Source of the DNA: GCA-003244245 sp036266995
Lineage (GTDB): Bacteria > Actinomycetota > Actinomycetes > Mycobacteriales > Pseudonocardiaceae
Direction: 5' to 3'
DNA: 64,000 nucleotides
Assembly: GCA_036266995.1 (NCBI GenBank)
Contig: DATAWX010000169.1
Location: 1-64,000 of the forward strand
Shown here piece by piece: positions 1-8,060 of the stretch. The position numbers and the translations under genes were made by a program. Positions within the stretch are counted from its first letter, which is position 1, and the number at the start of each line of letters is the position of its first letter. The notes beneath the pieces were generated by a model that had not been told where the DNA came from, did not search any database, and saw nothing but the letters and a program-made list of their open reading frames with translations.

Positions 1-2
1 AG

Positions 3-632
3 CAGGTGTTCCCAGCCAGTAATCCGTACACGGCCGTCACCATCACCGACACCCAGTTCTCCAGCGCTGGTCCGTTTACTCAGCAGTGGAGGGCGACTTT
101 CCAGGACGCCGTGGCCGAACGTGGCAAGACGACGGTTCCCACTGGTGAGTACGACTTCACCACGACCTGCCTCGATCGTCTCGGTTTCAATACCTTCGGC
201 ACCTTCGTCGGCGGCCTGAACTTCGACACTCCGACGCACTACACCGGCCTACCCGGCGCGACGTCGTCCTCGTCACCGACACCGTCTCCGTCGCCTACCC
301 CAACCCCAACCCCGGGTGCGTCGCCGACACCGTCTCCGTCCCCGGGTGCGTCGCCGTCGCCGACTCCAACGGACTCCCCGGCTCCGACGGACTCGCCGAC
401 CCCCAGTCCTACGCCGGACAGCACGACCACCACCCCGACGACGACCATGAATGACTTCGGGGGTACGACCACACCGCCTGACACAGGTGGTGGGACGCAG
501 CCCGTCGCATCGACCGGCGCCCTGGCCAGCACCGGTGCGCCGATCGCGGCCATGTTTCTCGGCGGTGTGATCCTCCTCGCTGCGGGTCTGGTGCTGGTTG
601 TCTGGCTGCGACGCCCGGGGAGACGCCCGTGA
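3..632 (+). CDS. Thr/Pro-rich LASTG-anchored surface protein (5' end outside window)
   Basis: The reading frame is open to the left edge, so only the C-terminal ~209 residues are seen. A beta-rich secreted domain containing GEYDFT comes first and is homologous to the genes at 5590 and 6937. A long Thr/Pro/Ser linker follows, then LASTG, a hydrophobic segment (FLGGVILLAAGLVLVVW) and an RRPGRR tail. That is the layout of a class E sortase substrate (LAxTG, used by high-GC Gram-positives), so the protein is probably covalently wall-anchored. Its last ~45 residues are almost identical to those of the 6937 gene. No sortase gene is in this window. The GTG at position 6 is not the true start, because the homologues carry about 90 more residues with a signal peptide. 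The linker is a likely O-mannosylation target. Confidence 0.85.
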   Translation, partial: QVFPASNPYTAVTITDTQFSSAGPFTQQWRATFQDAVAERGKTTVPTGEYDFTTTCLDRLGFNTFGTFVGGLNFDTPTHYTGLPGATSSSSPTPSPSPTPTPTPGASPTPSPSPGASPSPTPTDSPAPTDSPTPSPTPDSTTTTPTTTMNDFGGTTTPPDTGGGTQPVASTGALASTGAPIAAMFLGGVILLAAGLVLVVWLRRPGRRP

Positions 633-929
633 GCGATGGCGCCGACACAACTAGTGAGTGGGAGACAGCAGCGCCGGACGCCAACGAGTGGTAGCGATCT
701 GAGGCGTTCCCAAGATCGGGCTGGAGCGGTCCGTCGACGTCCCGGCCGGGGCGGCAGGACCGTCTTTGACCCGCGGGCAGCCTGGCTCCATCCCAAGGGA
801 CCTGGCCCTGGCGTGCGCTGGCTGATCACCACGCCACCAGTGCGTCCTCTGATGCGGCGTAATTTCGACTGAAACTCCGCATACGCCGAATTAACTAGAG
901 GAAAAAACTGCAACTGAGGAACTCATTAA
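633..929. other. Intergenic region, no gene seen
   Basis: About 300 nt between the LASTG gene and the first leader element. The forward and reverse ORFs here have no recognisable domains and biased residues. Near 851-886 there is a short interrupted inverted repeat (ATGCGG with CCGCAT). The 3' part probably holds the promoter of the leader-plus-exported-protein gene that follows. Confidence 0.5.
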
Positions 930-1026
930 AGGGCTGTCCGTTGTAGGCATTGTTGCAATCCCTTGGTCGGGCGCTGGACCTTTCCTGTTTACCATCGGGG
1001 ACCAGCGTCATGCCCGTGAAGTCGGA
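930..1026 (+). promoter_or_regulatory. Leader-type repeat element, copy 1
   Basis: First of seven ~95-nt elements sharing ordered blocks: (C)TGTCC-TTGT-GG, then GCAATC, then TGGTCG, then a half stem (here CGCTGG) pairing with CCAGCG after a conserved TGTTYACC-TCGGGG, then GTCAT-CCCG. Copy 1 is the more diverged TGTCCGTTGTAGG type. It lies ~130 nt upstream of the start of the exported PstS-like gene, in the same orientation. The conserved blocks with compensating stem halves suggest a structured 5' leader RNA. I do not recognise it as a known riboswitch class. Confidence 0.6.
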
Positions 1027-1156
1027 ATGCGGGAGCCCCCACAGTCGTGGATTGGTTTCATGCTGTGTCGGTGGCGCGCCGGATGCTTCTGAGCTCGACC
1101 TGAGGCAAAGCTCGGGCGGCGCCGGCGGGTTTCGCGGGGGTAGGAGCGGGCGGCGC

Positions 1157-3649
1157 ATGGTGGCAACGCTGCTGGCGATGATGTTGAGCGCCGCCATGAT
1201 CAGTGTGCTGCCCGGCGCGGCGCCGGCATCCGCGGACGGAGCGACACCAGACTCGGCAATGACCAAGTCTGGGATGGGAGAGTTCAAGAACCTCCAGGTG
1301 ACCGTAAGCCAGACCAAGAACCTCATCAACCAGGCGGTTACCGTCACCTGGAAGGGCGGTGCGCCAACGACGCCGGCTACCGGTGCGTTCGGGGCCAACT
1401 TCCTCCAGATCATGCAATGCTGGGGCGACGACCCGGCGGGCCCTGACCGCTCCCAGTGCCAGTTCGGCGCGGCGAACACGAACCCGCCAATCCATGGCGC
1501 CTGGGTGCCGAGCCGGCAGGTCACCACCACCGTGGTCGACCCGAAGGAGACCCTCACCAAGCCGGTGGGCGCCGCCTTCGTGCCGTTCTGGCCGGTGGGG
1601 CATCCTCAACCGACCGGGCCAGGCGACAGTGACCAAAATGACTTCTTCGACGCTCAGGTCACCAACGAGGTCCCGCTGGCCCGCACCCATGCCGATGGCA
1701 CGGGACAAGCGAACTTCGAGATCGAGACCGTGCTCCAGGCTGCCGGGCTGGGCTGCGGTGATCCGGTCACTGCGGGCGGTGTCACCAAAGGCCGGTCCTG
1801 TTGGTTGGTGATCGTGCCGCGGGGAACTACCGAGGTGGACGGTTCAACTCGCACCGGCAATGGCAGCGACTCAGACCAGCTGGTCTCGTCGCCGCTGAGC
1901 CAGACCAACTGGGACAAGCGGATTGCTTTCCCGCTGGATTTCCTGCCGGTGGGTAAGGCCTGCCCGATCGGGTCGCCGGAGCGCCGGATTATCGGTCACG
2001 AGCTCGTGGTCGACGCGATCAGCAGTTGGCAGCCCGTGTTGTGCACCGGCGGCGGGGCGCTGTACAGCTACAATCAGCTGCCCGACGACGTGGCCCGCAA
2101 CCTGGTGCTCAGCGGCGGCTCGCCCGGCCTGGCACTGGTGACCAACCCGGTCCCGCCGGATCAGGCGCTGCCAGACCAGCCGCTGGTCTACGCACCGGTC
2201 GGGCTTTCCGGATTGGCCATCGGCTTCAACATCGAGCACCAACCGGTTCCAGGATCGACGCCGGAGAACCTCAAGCTCGACGGCGCGCCGTTCACGTCTA
2301 TGAAGCTCACGCCGCGGCTGGTCGCCAAGTTGCTCACCCAGTCCTACCGGGGTGCGGTGAACGGCGCGCCGGACTACCGCAAGGACAGTCCCCTCGGCCT
2401 GACCGTGGACCCTGAGTTTCTCGCGCTCAACCCCGAATACAACGGGTTCGCGAATAGCAACACGCCGCCGGACGCGCTGGTCCAGCTCGGCGGCGCGGAT
2501 GTCACGTCGCTGCTGTGGAGCTGGGTCATTGCCGACCCCGACGCGCGCGCGTTCCTCGCTGGCACTCCCGACAAGTTCGGAATGGTGGTCAACCCCCTCA
2601 ACAAGGACCTCGCGCTGCCGACGTCCACGTTCCCCCGGAACGACCAGAGTTGCAGCGATCTCACGGACGGTCTCACCGGCGTTAAGTACGGGATCTGCAC
2701 AGCGGATGTCCACCCGTTCACCAATGACATGCACGAAGCAGGCCGCGCGGCCAGTCGCGGCGACAGCCTGGCGCAAAAGAACGCGGTGGACACCCTCACC
2801 AAGAAAGTGACCCCGAAGAAGGTCGACCGGCAGAATTTTGGGCAGCGGGCGCTGCTCGCAGTGGTGGACACGGCGACGGCCGTCCGGTATGGCCTGCCGA
2901 CCGCGCAGTTGCTCAACGCGGCGGGGCAGTTCGTCGCCCCAACCACCCAGAGCCTTCTGGTGGGTGAAGCGGCCATGAAACCGAGCGCGGTCCCCGCCGT
3001 GCTGGGATCCAATCCCGTCGCCCCCGACCCGGTGGCCTACCCGCTGGCCGCGCTGAGCTATGCGGTTACGGCACCGTCCACCCTGGACGCGGCGGCCGGC
3101 AAGGACTACGCGGCGTTCGTGCGCTACGCGGCCGGCCCGGGCCAGCAGCCGGGTATTGAACCTGGCCAGCTCCCGCCAGGTATGGCGCCGTTGCCCGCCG
3201 CGCTCAAGGCCCAGGCTGTCGCCGCCGCGGCAACCATCGAGACGCAGGCGGGGAAGACCAATGGTGGCCCACCGGCGCAGCAGCTCACCCTCCCTGGAGA
3301 CGTTCCAGGTGGACCCATCGGCTCGACCGGCGGCCCCAACCCAGCACCCGGCCCGGCTGGAACCACGACGAGCTCTGGCGGCGGACCTGGTGCGCCGGGC
3401 GCGGGTCCTCCACCCTCGGGCCCCGGTAGTCAGGTCCCTTCGGCACCCAACCTGGCCCAGCCGGTCGCCAAGGCGCGGCGCACGCCGGCGTTGCCCGCAC
3501 CTGCGGTGGGAGCGCTGCTTCTGACGATCCTGATCAGCGGCGCGCTGGCGGCGACATCGTCACCGCTTCTGCAATCGCCGGTCATCCTCCGGCTCGGCGC
3601 CGCGGTGCGCCGTCTTCTGCGAAGGGAGGCGACGCCAATCGAGCAGTGA
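1157..3649 (+). CDS. Large exported PstS/PBP-like substrate-binding surface protein
   Basis: About 830 residues. The chosen ATG is followed at once by a classical signal peptide (MVATLLAMMLSAAMIS... ending ASA). The frame is open further upstream, but that would place ~69 residues, partly in the leader element, before the signal. The body resembles periplasmic-binding PstS-type domains, with paired cysteines and the TPRLVAKLLTQSY block typical of large actinobacterial surface homologues. A Pro/Gly/Ser-rich stretch (about residues 690-780) leads to one C-terminal transmembrane helix and a short basic tail. It is probably a membrane-tethered extracellular binding protein; the ligand is unknown. 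A leader element precedes it, and its last codons form part of a long hairpin. A decayed copy of the gene lies at 4162-4362. Confidence 0.7.
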   Translation: MVATLLAMMLSAAMISVLPGAAPASADGATPDSAMTKSGMGEFKNLQVTVSQTKNLINQAVTVTWKGGAPTTPATGAFGANFLQIMQCWGDDPAGPDRSQCQFGAANTNPPIHGAWVPSRQVTTTVVDPKETLTKPVGAAFVPFWPVGHPQPTGPGDSDQNDFFDAQVTNEVPLARTHADGTGQANFEIETVLQAAGLGCGDPVTAGGVTKGRSCWLVIVPRGTTEVDGSTRTGNGSDSDQLVSSPLSQTNWDKRIAFPLDFLPVGKACPIGSPERRIIGHELVVDAISSWQPVLCTGGGALYSYNQLPDDVARNLVLSGGSPGLALVTNPVPPDQALPDQPLVYAPVGLSGLAIGFNIEHQPVPGSTPENLKLDGAPFTSMKLTPRLVAKLLTQSYRGAVNGAPDYRKDSPLGLTVDPEFLALNPEYNGFANSNTPPDALVQLGGADVTSLLWSWVIADPDARAFLAGTPDKFGMVVNPLNKDLALPTSTFPRNDQSCSDLTDGLTGVKYGICTADVHPFTNDMHEAGRAASRGDSLAQKNAVDTLTKKVTPKKVDRQNFGQRALLAVVDTATAVRYGLPTAQLLNAAGQFVAPTTQSLLVGEAAMKPSAVPAVLGSNPVAPDPVAYPLAALSYAVTAPSTLDAAAGKDYAAFVRYAAGPGQQPGIEPGQLPPGMAPLPAALKAQAVAAAATIETQAGKTNGGPPAQQLTLPGDVPGGPIGSTGGPNPAPGPAGTTTSSGGGPGAPGAGPPPSGPGSQVPSAPNLAQPVAKARRTPALPAPAVGALLLTILISGALAATSSPLLQSPVILRLGAAVRRLLRREATPIEQ

Positions 3650-3683
3650 CCGGGAGTGTCCGCTCCCGGTCACTGCTCGATTG
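3636..3683 (+). terminator. Very long perfect hairpin spanning the stop codon
   Basis: Two perfect 21-nt complementary arms (3636-3656 and 3663-3683) are separated by a 6-nt loop TGTCCG. The left arm contains the last three codons and the TGA of the preceding gene. There is no long T-tract, only ACTTTCT. The core GTGACCGGGAG/CTCCCGGTCAC recurs decayed at ~4353 and intact, in inverse orientation, at 31889. It is likely a terminator or RNA-stability structure that travels with the repeated unit. Confidence 0.75.
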
Positions 3684-3701
3684 ACTTTCTGCGGACAAGA
3701 C

Positions 3702-3733
3702 GTCAGTGACCACGTGGTGTGCCTGTCACTGAC
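3702..3733 (+). repeat. Second intergenic hairpin of the repeated unit
   Basis: GTCAGTGAC and GTCACTGAC are perfect 9-nt complements around a 14-nt loop. The same ~120-nt block (long hairpin, CTTTCTGCGGACAAGACG, this hairpin, CCCGGACGACA) recurs at 4343-4470 with few changes and, diverged and inverted, at 31797-31950. Each copy lies just upstream of a PstS-like start, whole or broken. Confidence 0.65.
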
Positions 3734-3790
3734 TCAGCGCCCGGACGACAGGTCCGTTGTAGCACTGCGTTGCTGAGGATACCAGCACAC

Positions 3791-3961
3791 ATGCGAAACA
3801 GAAGCTGGTTTTTGGTCGCCGGCGCACGCCTGGCGACCCTGTCACTGGGCGCCGCGCAGCGCAGCATCATCGTGCTCGCGCAACGCGCCACTCTATACGG
3901 TGACCTGCGGGTAGTGATCGCTGCATTGTTACGCGGCGACCCATTTGAAGCGGATTGTTAA
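3791..3961 (+). pseudogene. Decayed N-terminus of a PstS-like gene
   Basis: The first ~25 codons (MRNRSWFLVAGARLATLSLG) closely match the start of the intact PstS-like gene at 4502 (MRKRNFLLVAGACLATLSLA), including upstream sequence and spacing. The similarity then stops and the frame ends after 56 codons. This is the residue of a tandem duplication; no function is expected. Confidence 0.75.
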
Positions 3962-4047
3962 ATAGATGATCGCAGACGTCTGAGCGCTCAGTGATGGGAT
4001 TTGAAGCATATTCGTATGAGTTGTGACAACGATAACATGTCACCATA

Positions 4048-4145
4048 GGTAGCTGTCCCTTGTGGGGTTGGTAGCAATCCCTTCGTCCTCTGATTGCTCG
4101 CTTCCGTTCACTTGCGGGGGGAAGAGTCATCCCCGTCAAGTCAAT
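4048..4145 (+). promoter_or_regulatory. Leader-type repeat element, copy 2
   Basis: A strong match to the family consensus: AGCTGTCCCTTGTGGGG, GCAATCCC, CTTCGTC, CTTCC paired with GGAAG around GTTCACTTGCGGGG, then GTCATCCCCG. It now precedes only the decayed copy of the large exported protein gene (4162-4362), as copy 1 precedes the intact gene. The leader therefore belongs to the duplicated unit. Confidence 0.65.
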
Positions 4146-4161
4146 GTGAGAGCGAGGCGAG

Positions 4162-4362
4162 ATGGCGCTTGATCGGTTTCCCGTGGTGCCGGTTGCGCGC
4201 TCGGAGCGCGTGCCGGTGCGCCGCTGCGCTAACAACCGAATCTGCGAGCTAGGTACGCGCCCATTCGCCACTGACGTGTACGAAGCCGGCCGCTCGGCGA
4301 GCCGCGTGGGCGCCGTCATGCGGCCTCGTATGCGGAGGGGGGTGAGGCGAATCGAGCAGTGA
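4162..4362 (+). pseudogene. Deleted remnant of the large PstS-like exported protein gene
   Basis: The frame encodes 66 residues. An internal stretch (RPFATDVYEAGRSASR) matches HPFTNDMHEAGRAASR of the intact gene at 1157, and the end (...RRIEQ) matches its C-terminus (...TPIEQ). The downstream hairpin is shared too, with mismatches. The copy has therefore lost nearly the whole coding region, and what remains is drifting. It marks an old tandem duplication of the unit leader element - large exported gene - hairpin - PstS-like gene. Confidence 0.7.
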
Positions 4363-4501
4363 CCAGGAGTGTCCGCTCCCGATCACCGGCTCGACCGACT
4401 TTCTGCGGACAAGACGTCAGTGACCACGTGGTGTGCCTGTCACTGACTCAGTGCCCGGACGACAAGTCCGCGCATCCCTGCTTTGAAAAGGATATCAGCA
4501 T

Positions 4502-5539
4502 ATGCGAAAGAGGAATTTCCTCTTGGTTGCGGGCGCATGCCTGGCGACCCTGTCACTGGCGGTGGGATCGGCCATGGCCGACCCTAGTGGTACTCCCACT
4601 TTCCGGGATCTCGCCGGGACCGGCTCCGACACCACACAGGGCGTGATGAATGCTCTGTCGAACGACGTCAAGATCCCCGCGGGCACTGGGACCAAGGAAA
4701 TCGGGTCCTACGACGCTGCTACCGCACCGGGGCAGACGATCTCCACCAAGAGCACGGCTCCGTGCACGAACATCCCCCGGCCGTCGGGCTCCGATGCGGG
4801 CATCCAGGCATTGGCCGCCGACCGGGTCGCGGGCAACCACTGCCTGCAGTTCGCCCGCTCGTCCACCGACAATCACACCGCCCACGTCGGAGATCACCTG
4901 ACCTACATCCCGTTCGCGACTGACGCGGTCGCCTACGCCACGTTGGACACCAGCAACATCCCCAGGAACCTGACCGTGGCCCAGCTCCAGCAGATCTACA
5001 ACTGCACCGTCACGACTGGCTTCACGCCGTTGCTGCCGCAGTTCAACTCGGGGACCCGGAAGTTCTTCCTGCAGAACATCCTGGGCTTCACCGACTCGGC
5101 GGACTACACCACACTCCATCCCTGCGTCAGCGACAAGGACCCGACGAACCCGGCGAATCCGTTGCTGGAGAACACCGGTAACAAGCTCACAACCACCACG
5201 CAGATCGAGCCGTACTCGGCCTCGTCGTGGATCGCGCAGACCAGCAAGAACGTGACGGACGTCCACGGCGAGACTGTGCTCGGAAACATCGGGGGCATCA
5301 ACACGCTCACCCTGAACTCGTCTGCGACGGGGACTCGCCCGGTGTTCAACGTTCTTCCCAACGTGCTGGTCGCTAACGGCCCGAATAGCAAGACCGTGTT
5401 CGTCGGACCGGGGTCTGCGGTCTGTCTCGACACCGGGACCATCACCAAGCTCGGATTCGCCACTCGTACCGACTGTGGCAGCACCTTGATCCAGTCTGAC
5501 ACGAGCAATGGCGCCGACACCGTGGGTCCGGGGGAGTAG
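4502..5539 (+). CDS. PstS-like secreted substrate-binding protein
   Basis: 345 residues. The ATG lies after AAAGGAT with good spacing, and a signal peptide (MRKRNFLLVAGACLATLSLA...AMA) follows. The mature part begins with FRDLAGTGSDTTQGVMN, which resembles the phosphate-binding loop of PstS-family proteins, and contains DHLTYIPFATDAVAY, a typical second-lobe motif. It is likely an extracellular binding protein of unknown ligand; no phosphate permease genes lie nearby. Residues ~145-290 are duplicated as the tail of the S53 protease at 8591. An upstream start fragment (3791) and an inverted one (31762) show that this gene has been copied repeatedly. Confidence 0.75.
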   Translation: MRKRNFLLVAGACLATLSLAVGSAMADPSGTPTFRDLAGTGSDTTQGVMNALSNDVKIPAGTGTKEIGSYDAATAPGQTISTKSTAPCTNIPRPSGSDAGIQALAADRVAGNHCLQFARSSTDNHTAHVGDHLTYIPFATDAVAYATLDTSNIPRNLTVAQLQQIYNCTVTTGFTPLLPQFNSGTRKFFLQNILGFTDSADYTTLHPCVSDKDPTNPANPLLENTGNKLTTTTQIEPYSASSWIAQTSKNVTDVHGETVLGNIGGINTLTLNSSATGTRPVFNVLPNVLVANGPNSKTVFVGPGSAVCLDTGTITKLGFATRTDCGSTLIQSDTSNGADTVGPGE

Positions 5540-5589
5540 TCCGGCCCCGTCGTCTCGAGACATTTTTCTCTCTCAAGGAAGAGTTAATC

Positions 5590-6558
5590 GTGCATAAGAA
5601 CAGATTCTTGACTCGGTTTGTGCCGAGTGTGCTCGCGGTCGCTGTGGCTGCGGGGGGAGCATTGCTCTTGGGCGGGGTGGCCAACGCCGCGCCGCCGGCG
5701 GGCACCCTGGGCACCCTGACCTTCGACCCACCCACCGGTACCAACCTCACCGTCGGTAACGCGCTCACCAGCGCCGGCTGCAGCACCGGTGGCGATAGCG
5801 TCTTCTTGGACGTCGTCGGCCCGGCCGATTCGCCATTCCCGCCCGGCAACCCGTACAACATCACCACCACGGAAAGCACCGATTACTCCCAAACCGACCC
5901 CTTCACTATCCCCTTCGGGGCCAGCCTGCAGACCGCCGCCAACGGCCGGGGCAAGCCCCTCACGGCTGGTGAGTACGACTTCACTGCCCACTGCATCGCC
6001 GGCTTCGGCGGGCAAGAATTCGGCACCTTTACTGGCGCGGAGTTCTTCACCGACCCGATGACCTACAACACCGGGGCGACGCCAACGCCGACGGCCACGC
6101 CGACGGCCACGCCGACCGCGACGCCGACGGCCACGCCGACCGCGACGCCGACGGCCACGCCGACCGCGACGCCGACGGCCACGCCGACCGCGACGCCGAC
6201 GGCCACGCCGACCGCGACGCCGACCGCGACGCCGACCGCGACGCCAACGCCGACGCCCGTGCCTGGGGCGAAGGCCACGACCACCACGCTGTCGGTGATC
6301 CAGGTTCCGCTGCCCTTCGGGCTGGGTGGTTTCGCGATCCCCATCGCGAACGTGGGACCTGATGACCCAGCTGGAACCGTGCAGTTCATGGACGGGACCC
6401 ACAACCTCGGTCACCCCGTACGGGTGTTCGGCGGCGTCGCCGTCGGGCCCTTCGCGTTCCTTCCAGCCGGCCACCACTCAGTGACCGCGGTGTTCACCCC
6501 GACCAACCCGGCGAAGTTTAAGCCGTCAACGTCGAACACTGTGAACTTCACGTTCTAG
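5590..6558 (+). CDS. Secreted protein with TPTA repeat linker and Ig-like domain
   Basis: 322 residues. GTG start after AAGGAAGAG; the same ATCGTG context is used by paralogues at 6937 and 24637. The signal peptide ends at VANAA. The N-terminal domain (residues ~35-155, GPADSPFPPGNPYNIT, GEYDFTAHC) is nearly identical to that of the 6937 gene. A central run of TPTA units (about 160-220) is encoded by tandem repeats. The C-terminal ~95 residues form an Ig-like (Big-type) repeat with GTVQFMDGT and VTAVFTPTNPAKF, related to the 24637 gene. There is no sorting signal or membrane anchor, so it is probably released or non-covalently bound. The role is unknown; an adhesin or matrix function is only a guess. 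Confidence 0.75.
   Translation: MHKNRFLTRFVPSVLAVAVAAGGALLLGGVANAAPPAGTLGTLTFDPPTGTNLTVGNALTSAGCSTGGDSVFLDVVGPADSPFPPGNPYNITTTESTDYSQTDPFTIPFGASLQTAANGRGKPLTAGEYDFTAHCIAGFGGQEFGTFTGAEFFTDPMTYNTGATPTPTATPTATPTATPTATPTATPTATPTATPTATPTATPTATPTATPTATPTATPTPTPVPGAKATTTTLSVIQVPLPFGLGGFAIPIANVGPDDPAGTVQFMDGTHNLGHPVRVFGGVAVGPFAFLPAGHHSVTAVFTPTNPAKFKPSTSNTVNFTF
6079..6254 (+). repeat. Tandem 12/24-nt repeat encoding TPTA units
   Basis: ACGCCGACGGCC and ACGCCGACCGCG alternate in about fourteen copies inside the 5590 gene. The unit is a multiple of three, so gain or loss by slippage changes linker length without breaking the frame. The near-identity of units suggests recent expansion or ongoing homogenisation. 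Confidence 0.85.
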
Positions 6559-6563
6559 AGCGG

Positions 6564-6599
6564 TTGCTGCCCCTGGGTGATCCCCATCCAGGGCAGCAA
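6564..6599 (+). terminator. Hairpin after the TPTA-linker gene
   Basis: TTGCTGCCC and GGGCAGCAA are perfect complements; the intervening CTGGGTGATCCCCATCCA can pair further. It starts 6 nt after the stop codon. There is no strong T-run, as is common in high-GC actinobacteria. Confidence 0.65.
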
Positions 6600-6936
6600 T
6601 CCAGTCAGTTCATCTACGGCGGACAGCGCCTCTGACCGTCATCTGAGAACTACCCGTGAGCGGGGATCGGTGCGTTTCTCACCGGTTCCCGCTCACGGCT
6701 GGCAAGGGAATCCCATGAACCGACTATACGCGTCGCCGCCCTGCCCACGGCCGTGTTCCCTCGCCATGGCTGCAGTCGCAGCCGTCGCGCAACTCACCTC
6801 GTGGCGGCGACACGCCGATCGCATCGAGCGACCACAACCACGTCCTGCACGACTCCCGTGCACGCCCGAGCGCCGAGAGGCGAAGCGGTGGTCTCTCAAT
6901 TCGTCATTCTTTCCTGAAAAGGAAGTGAGCTAAATC
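6600..6936. other. Intergenic region with a second hairpin
   Basis: A perfect 11-bp inverted repeat CCGTGAGCGGG/CCCGCTCACGG (6654-6664 and 6688-6698) with an inner CGGTG/CACCG stem lies ~240 nt upstream of the 6937 gene. The remaining ~230 nt hold only a frame without domain resemblance (6715-6933). A good Shine-Dalgarno (AAAAGGAAG) precedes the next GTG. No copy of the leader element was found here. Confidence 0.5.
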
Positions 6937-7782
6937 GTGCGTTGTAAATTTGTCCGTCGGCTCGTGCTGGGGACCCTGGCGGTCGTCGTCGCGGCTGCGG
7001 GAGCATGGCTCCCAGGTGGGGTGGCCATCGCCGCGCCGCCCGCGGGGACTCTGGGCAGCCTCTTCTTCGACCCACCCAACGGTACCAATCTCACCGTCGG
7101 TAACGCGCTCACCACCGGCCCCTGCCCCGGCGGCAATGCCGTCTTCTTAGACGTCGTCGGCCCGGCCGATTCCCCGTTCCCGCCGGGCAACCCGTACAAC
7201 ATCACCACCTCGGAAAGCACCGATTATTCCCAGACTGACTCCTTCACTATCCCCTTCGGGGTCAGCCTGCAGACCGCCGCCGACGGCCGGGGCAAGCCCC
7301 TCACGGCTGGTGAGTACGACTTCACTGCTCACTGCGTCGACGACTTCACCTCGCAAAGCTTCGGCACCTTCACTGGCGCGGAGACCTTCCCCGACGCGAC
7401 GACCTACACCAGCCCGCCTAGACCGTCCCAGTCACCGTCGCCGTCCCAGTCACCGTCGCCGTCTCAGTCACCAACACCCACACCGTCGGGGTCTCCGACA
7501 GCGACACCGACGCCCTCAGATTCTCCGTCGCCGACACCATCGGATTCTCCATCGCCAACACCGTCAGACAGCTCTACGCCCACACCGACGACGCCGAGTA
7601 CGAGCGACGGTGCGGGTACGACCACGTCGTCCGACCTAGGCGGGACGCAGCCGGTGGCTTCAACCGGCAGCCTGGCAAGCACCGGAGCTCCGATCGCGGC
7701 GATGTTCCTCGGTGGTGTGATCCTTCTTGCATCAGGTCTGGGGCTGGTTGTGTGGCTGAAACGCCCGAGAAGGCGTTCTTGA
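6937..7782 (+). CDS. LASTG-anchored surface protein, paralogue
   Basis: 281 residues, GTG start with AAGGAAG ribosome site. Signal peptide, then the ~120-residue domain almost identical to that of the 5590 gene, then a Ser/Pro/Thr linker made of short PSQSPS and SDSPSPTP repeats, then QPVASTGSLASTGAP, a hydrophobic anchor and a basic tail. LASTG is a class E sortase motif. The N-terminal half matches the 5590 gene and the C-terminal half matches the truncated gene at the window start, so the gene looks like a recombinant of two families. The exposed Ser/Thr linker is a plausible substrate of the PMT at 12851. Confidence 0.8.
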   Translation: MRCKFVRRLVLGTLAVVVAAAGAWLPGGVAIAAPPAGTLGSLFFDPPNGTNLTVGNALTTGPCPGGNAVFLDVVGPADSPFPPGNPYNITTSESTDYSQTDSFTIPFGVSLQTAADGRGKPLTAGEYDFTAHCVDDFTSQSFGTFTGAETFPDATTYTSPPRPSQSPSPSQSPSPSQSPTPTPSGSPTATPTPSDSPSPTPSDSPSPTPSDSSTPTPTTPSTSDGAGTTTSSDLGGTQPVASTGSLASTGAPIAAMFLGGVILLASGLGLVVWLKRPRRRS

Positions 7783-7809
7783 CCGATCTCATGCCCAACC
7801 CAGCGACCA

Positions 7810-7902
7810 GGTAGCCGTCCCCTGTGGGGTTTACTGCAACGTTCGTGCTGACTGCTGGACTCCTTCTGTTCATTTTCGGAAAGCAGTATTCCCTTTATGA
7901 AA
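7810..7902 (+). promoter_or_regulatory. Leader-type repeat element, copy 3
   Basis: AGCCGTCCCCTGTGGGG, TGCAAC, then ACTGCT pairing with AGCAGT around CTGTTCATTTTCGG, then GTATTCCC. The half stem differs in sequence from other copies but still pairs, which is the covariation expected of an RNA helix. It lies ~160 nt upstream of the winged-helix regulator gene, the only copy that precedes a gene for a cytoplasmic product. Confidence 0.6.
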
Positions 7903-8060
7903 GTTATAGTTGCCGGAGACGACATGGCTGCTGCTCGGTTCAGTTGTTTCACGTGGATGAGACCTCGGATATCCGACGATGAACTTGACGGCACGAAAAA
8001 GATCTTCTCCAGCCCGCGAGAGCCTGCAACCAAGAGCTCTGTCTCCAGGCGGTGTGGCTG

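Noticed and set aside
930..1026. Known riboswitch (ydaO, GEMM, cobalamin, SAM, ZTP, Moco)
   Set aside because: None of the conserved cores I know for these classes is present; the element is left unassigned.
6079..6254. Possible CRISPR array
   Set aside because: Repeats are contiguous 12/24-nt units without spacers, in frame inside a coding sequence.
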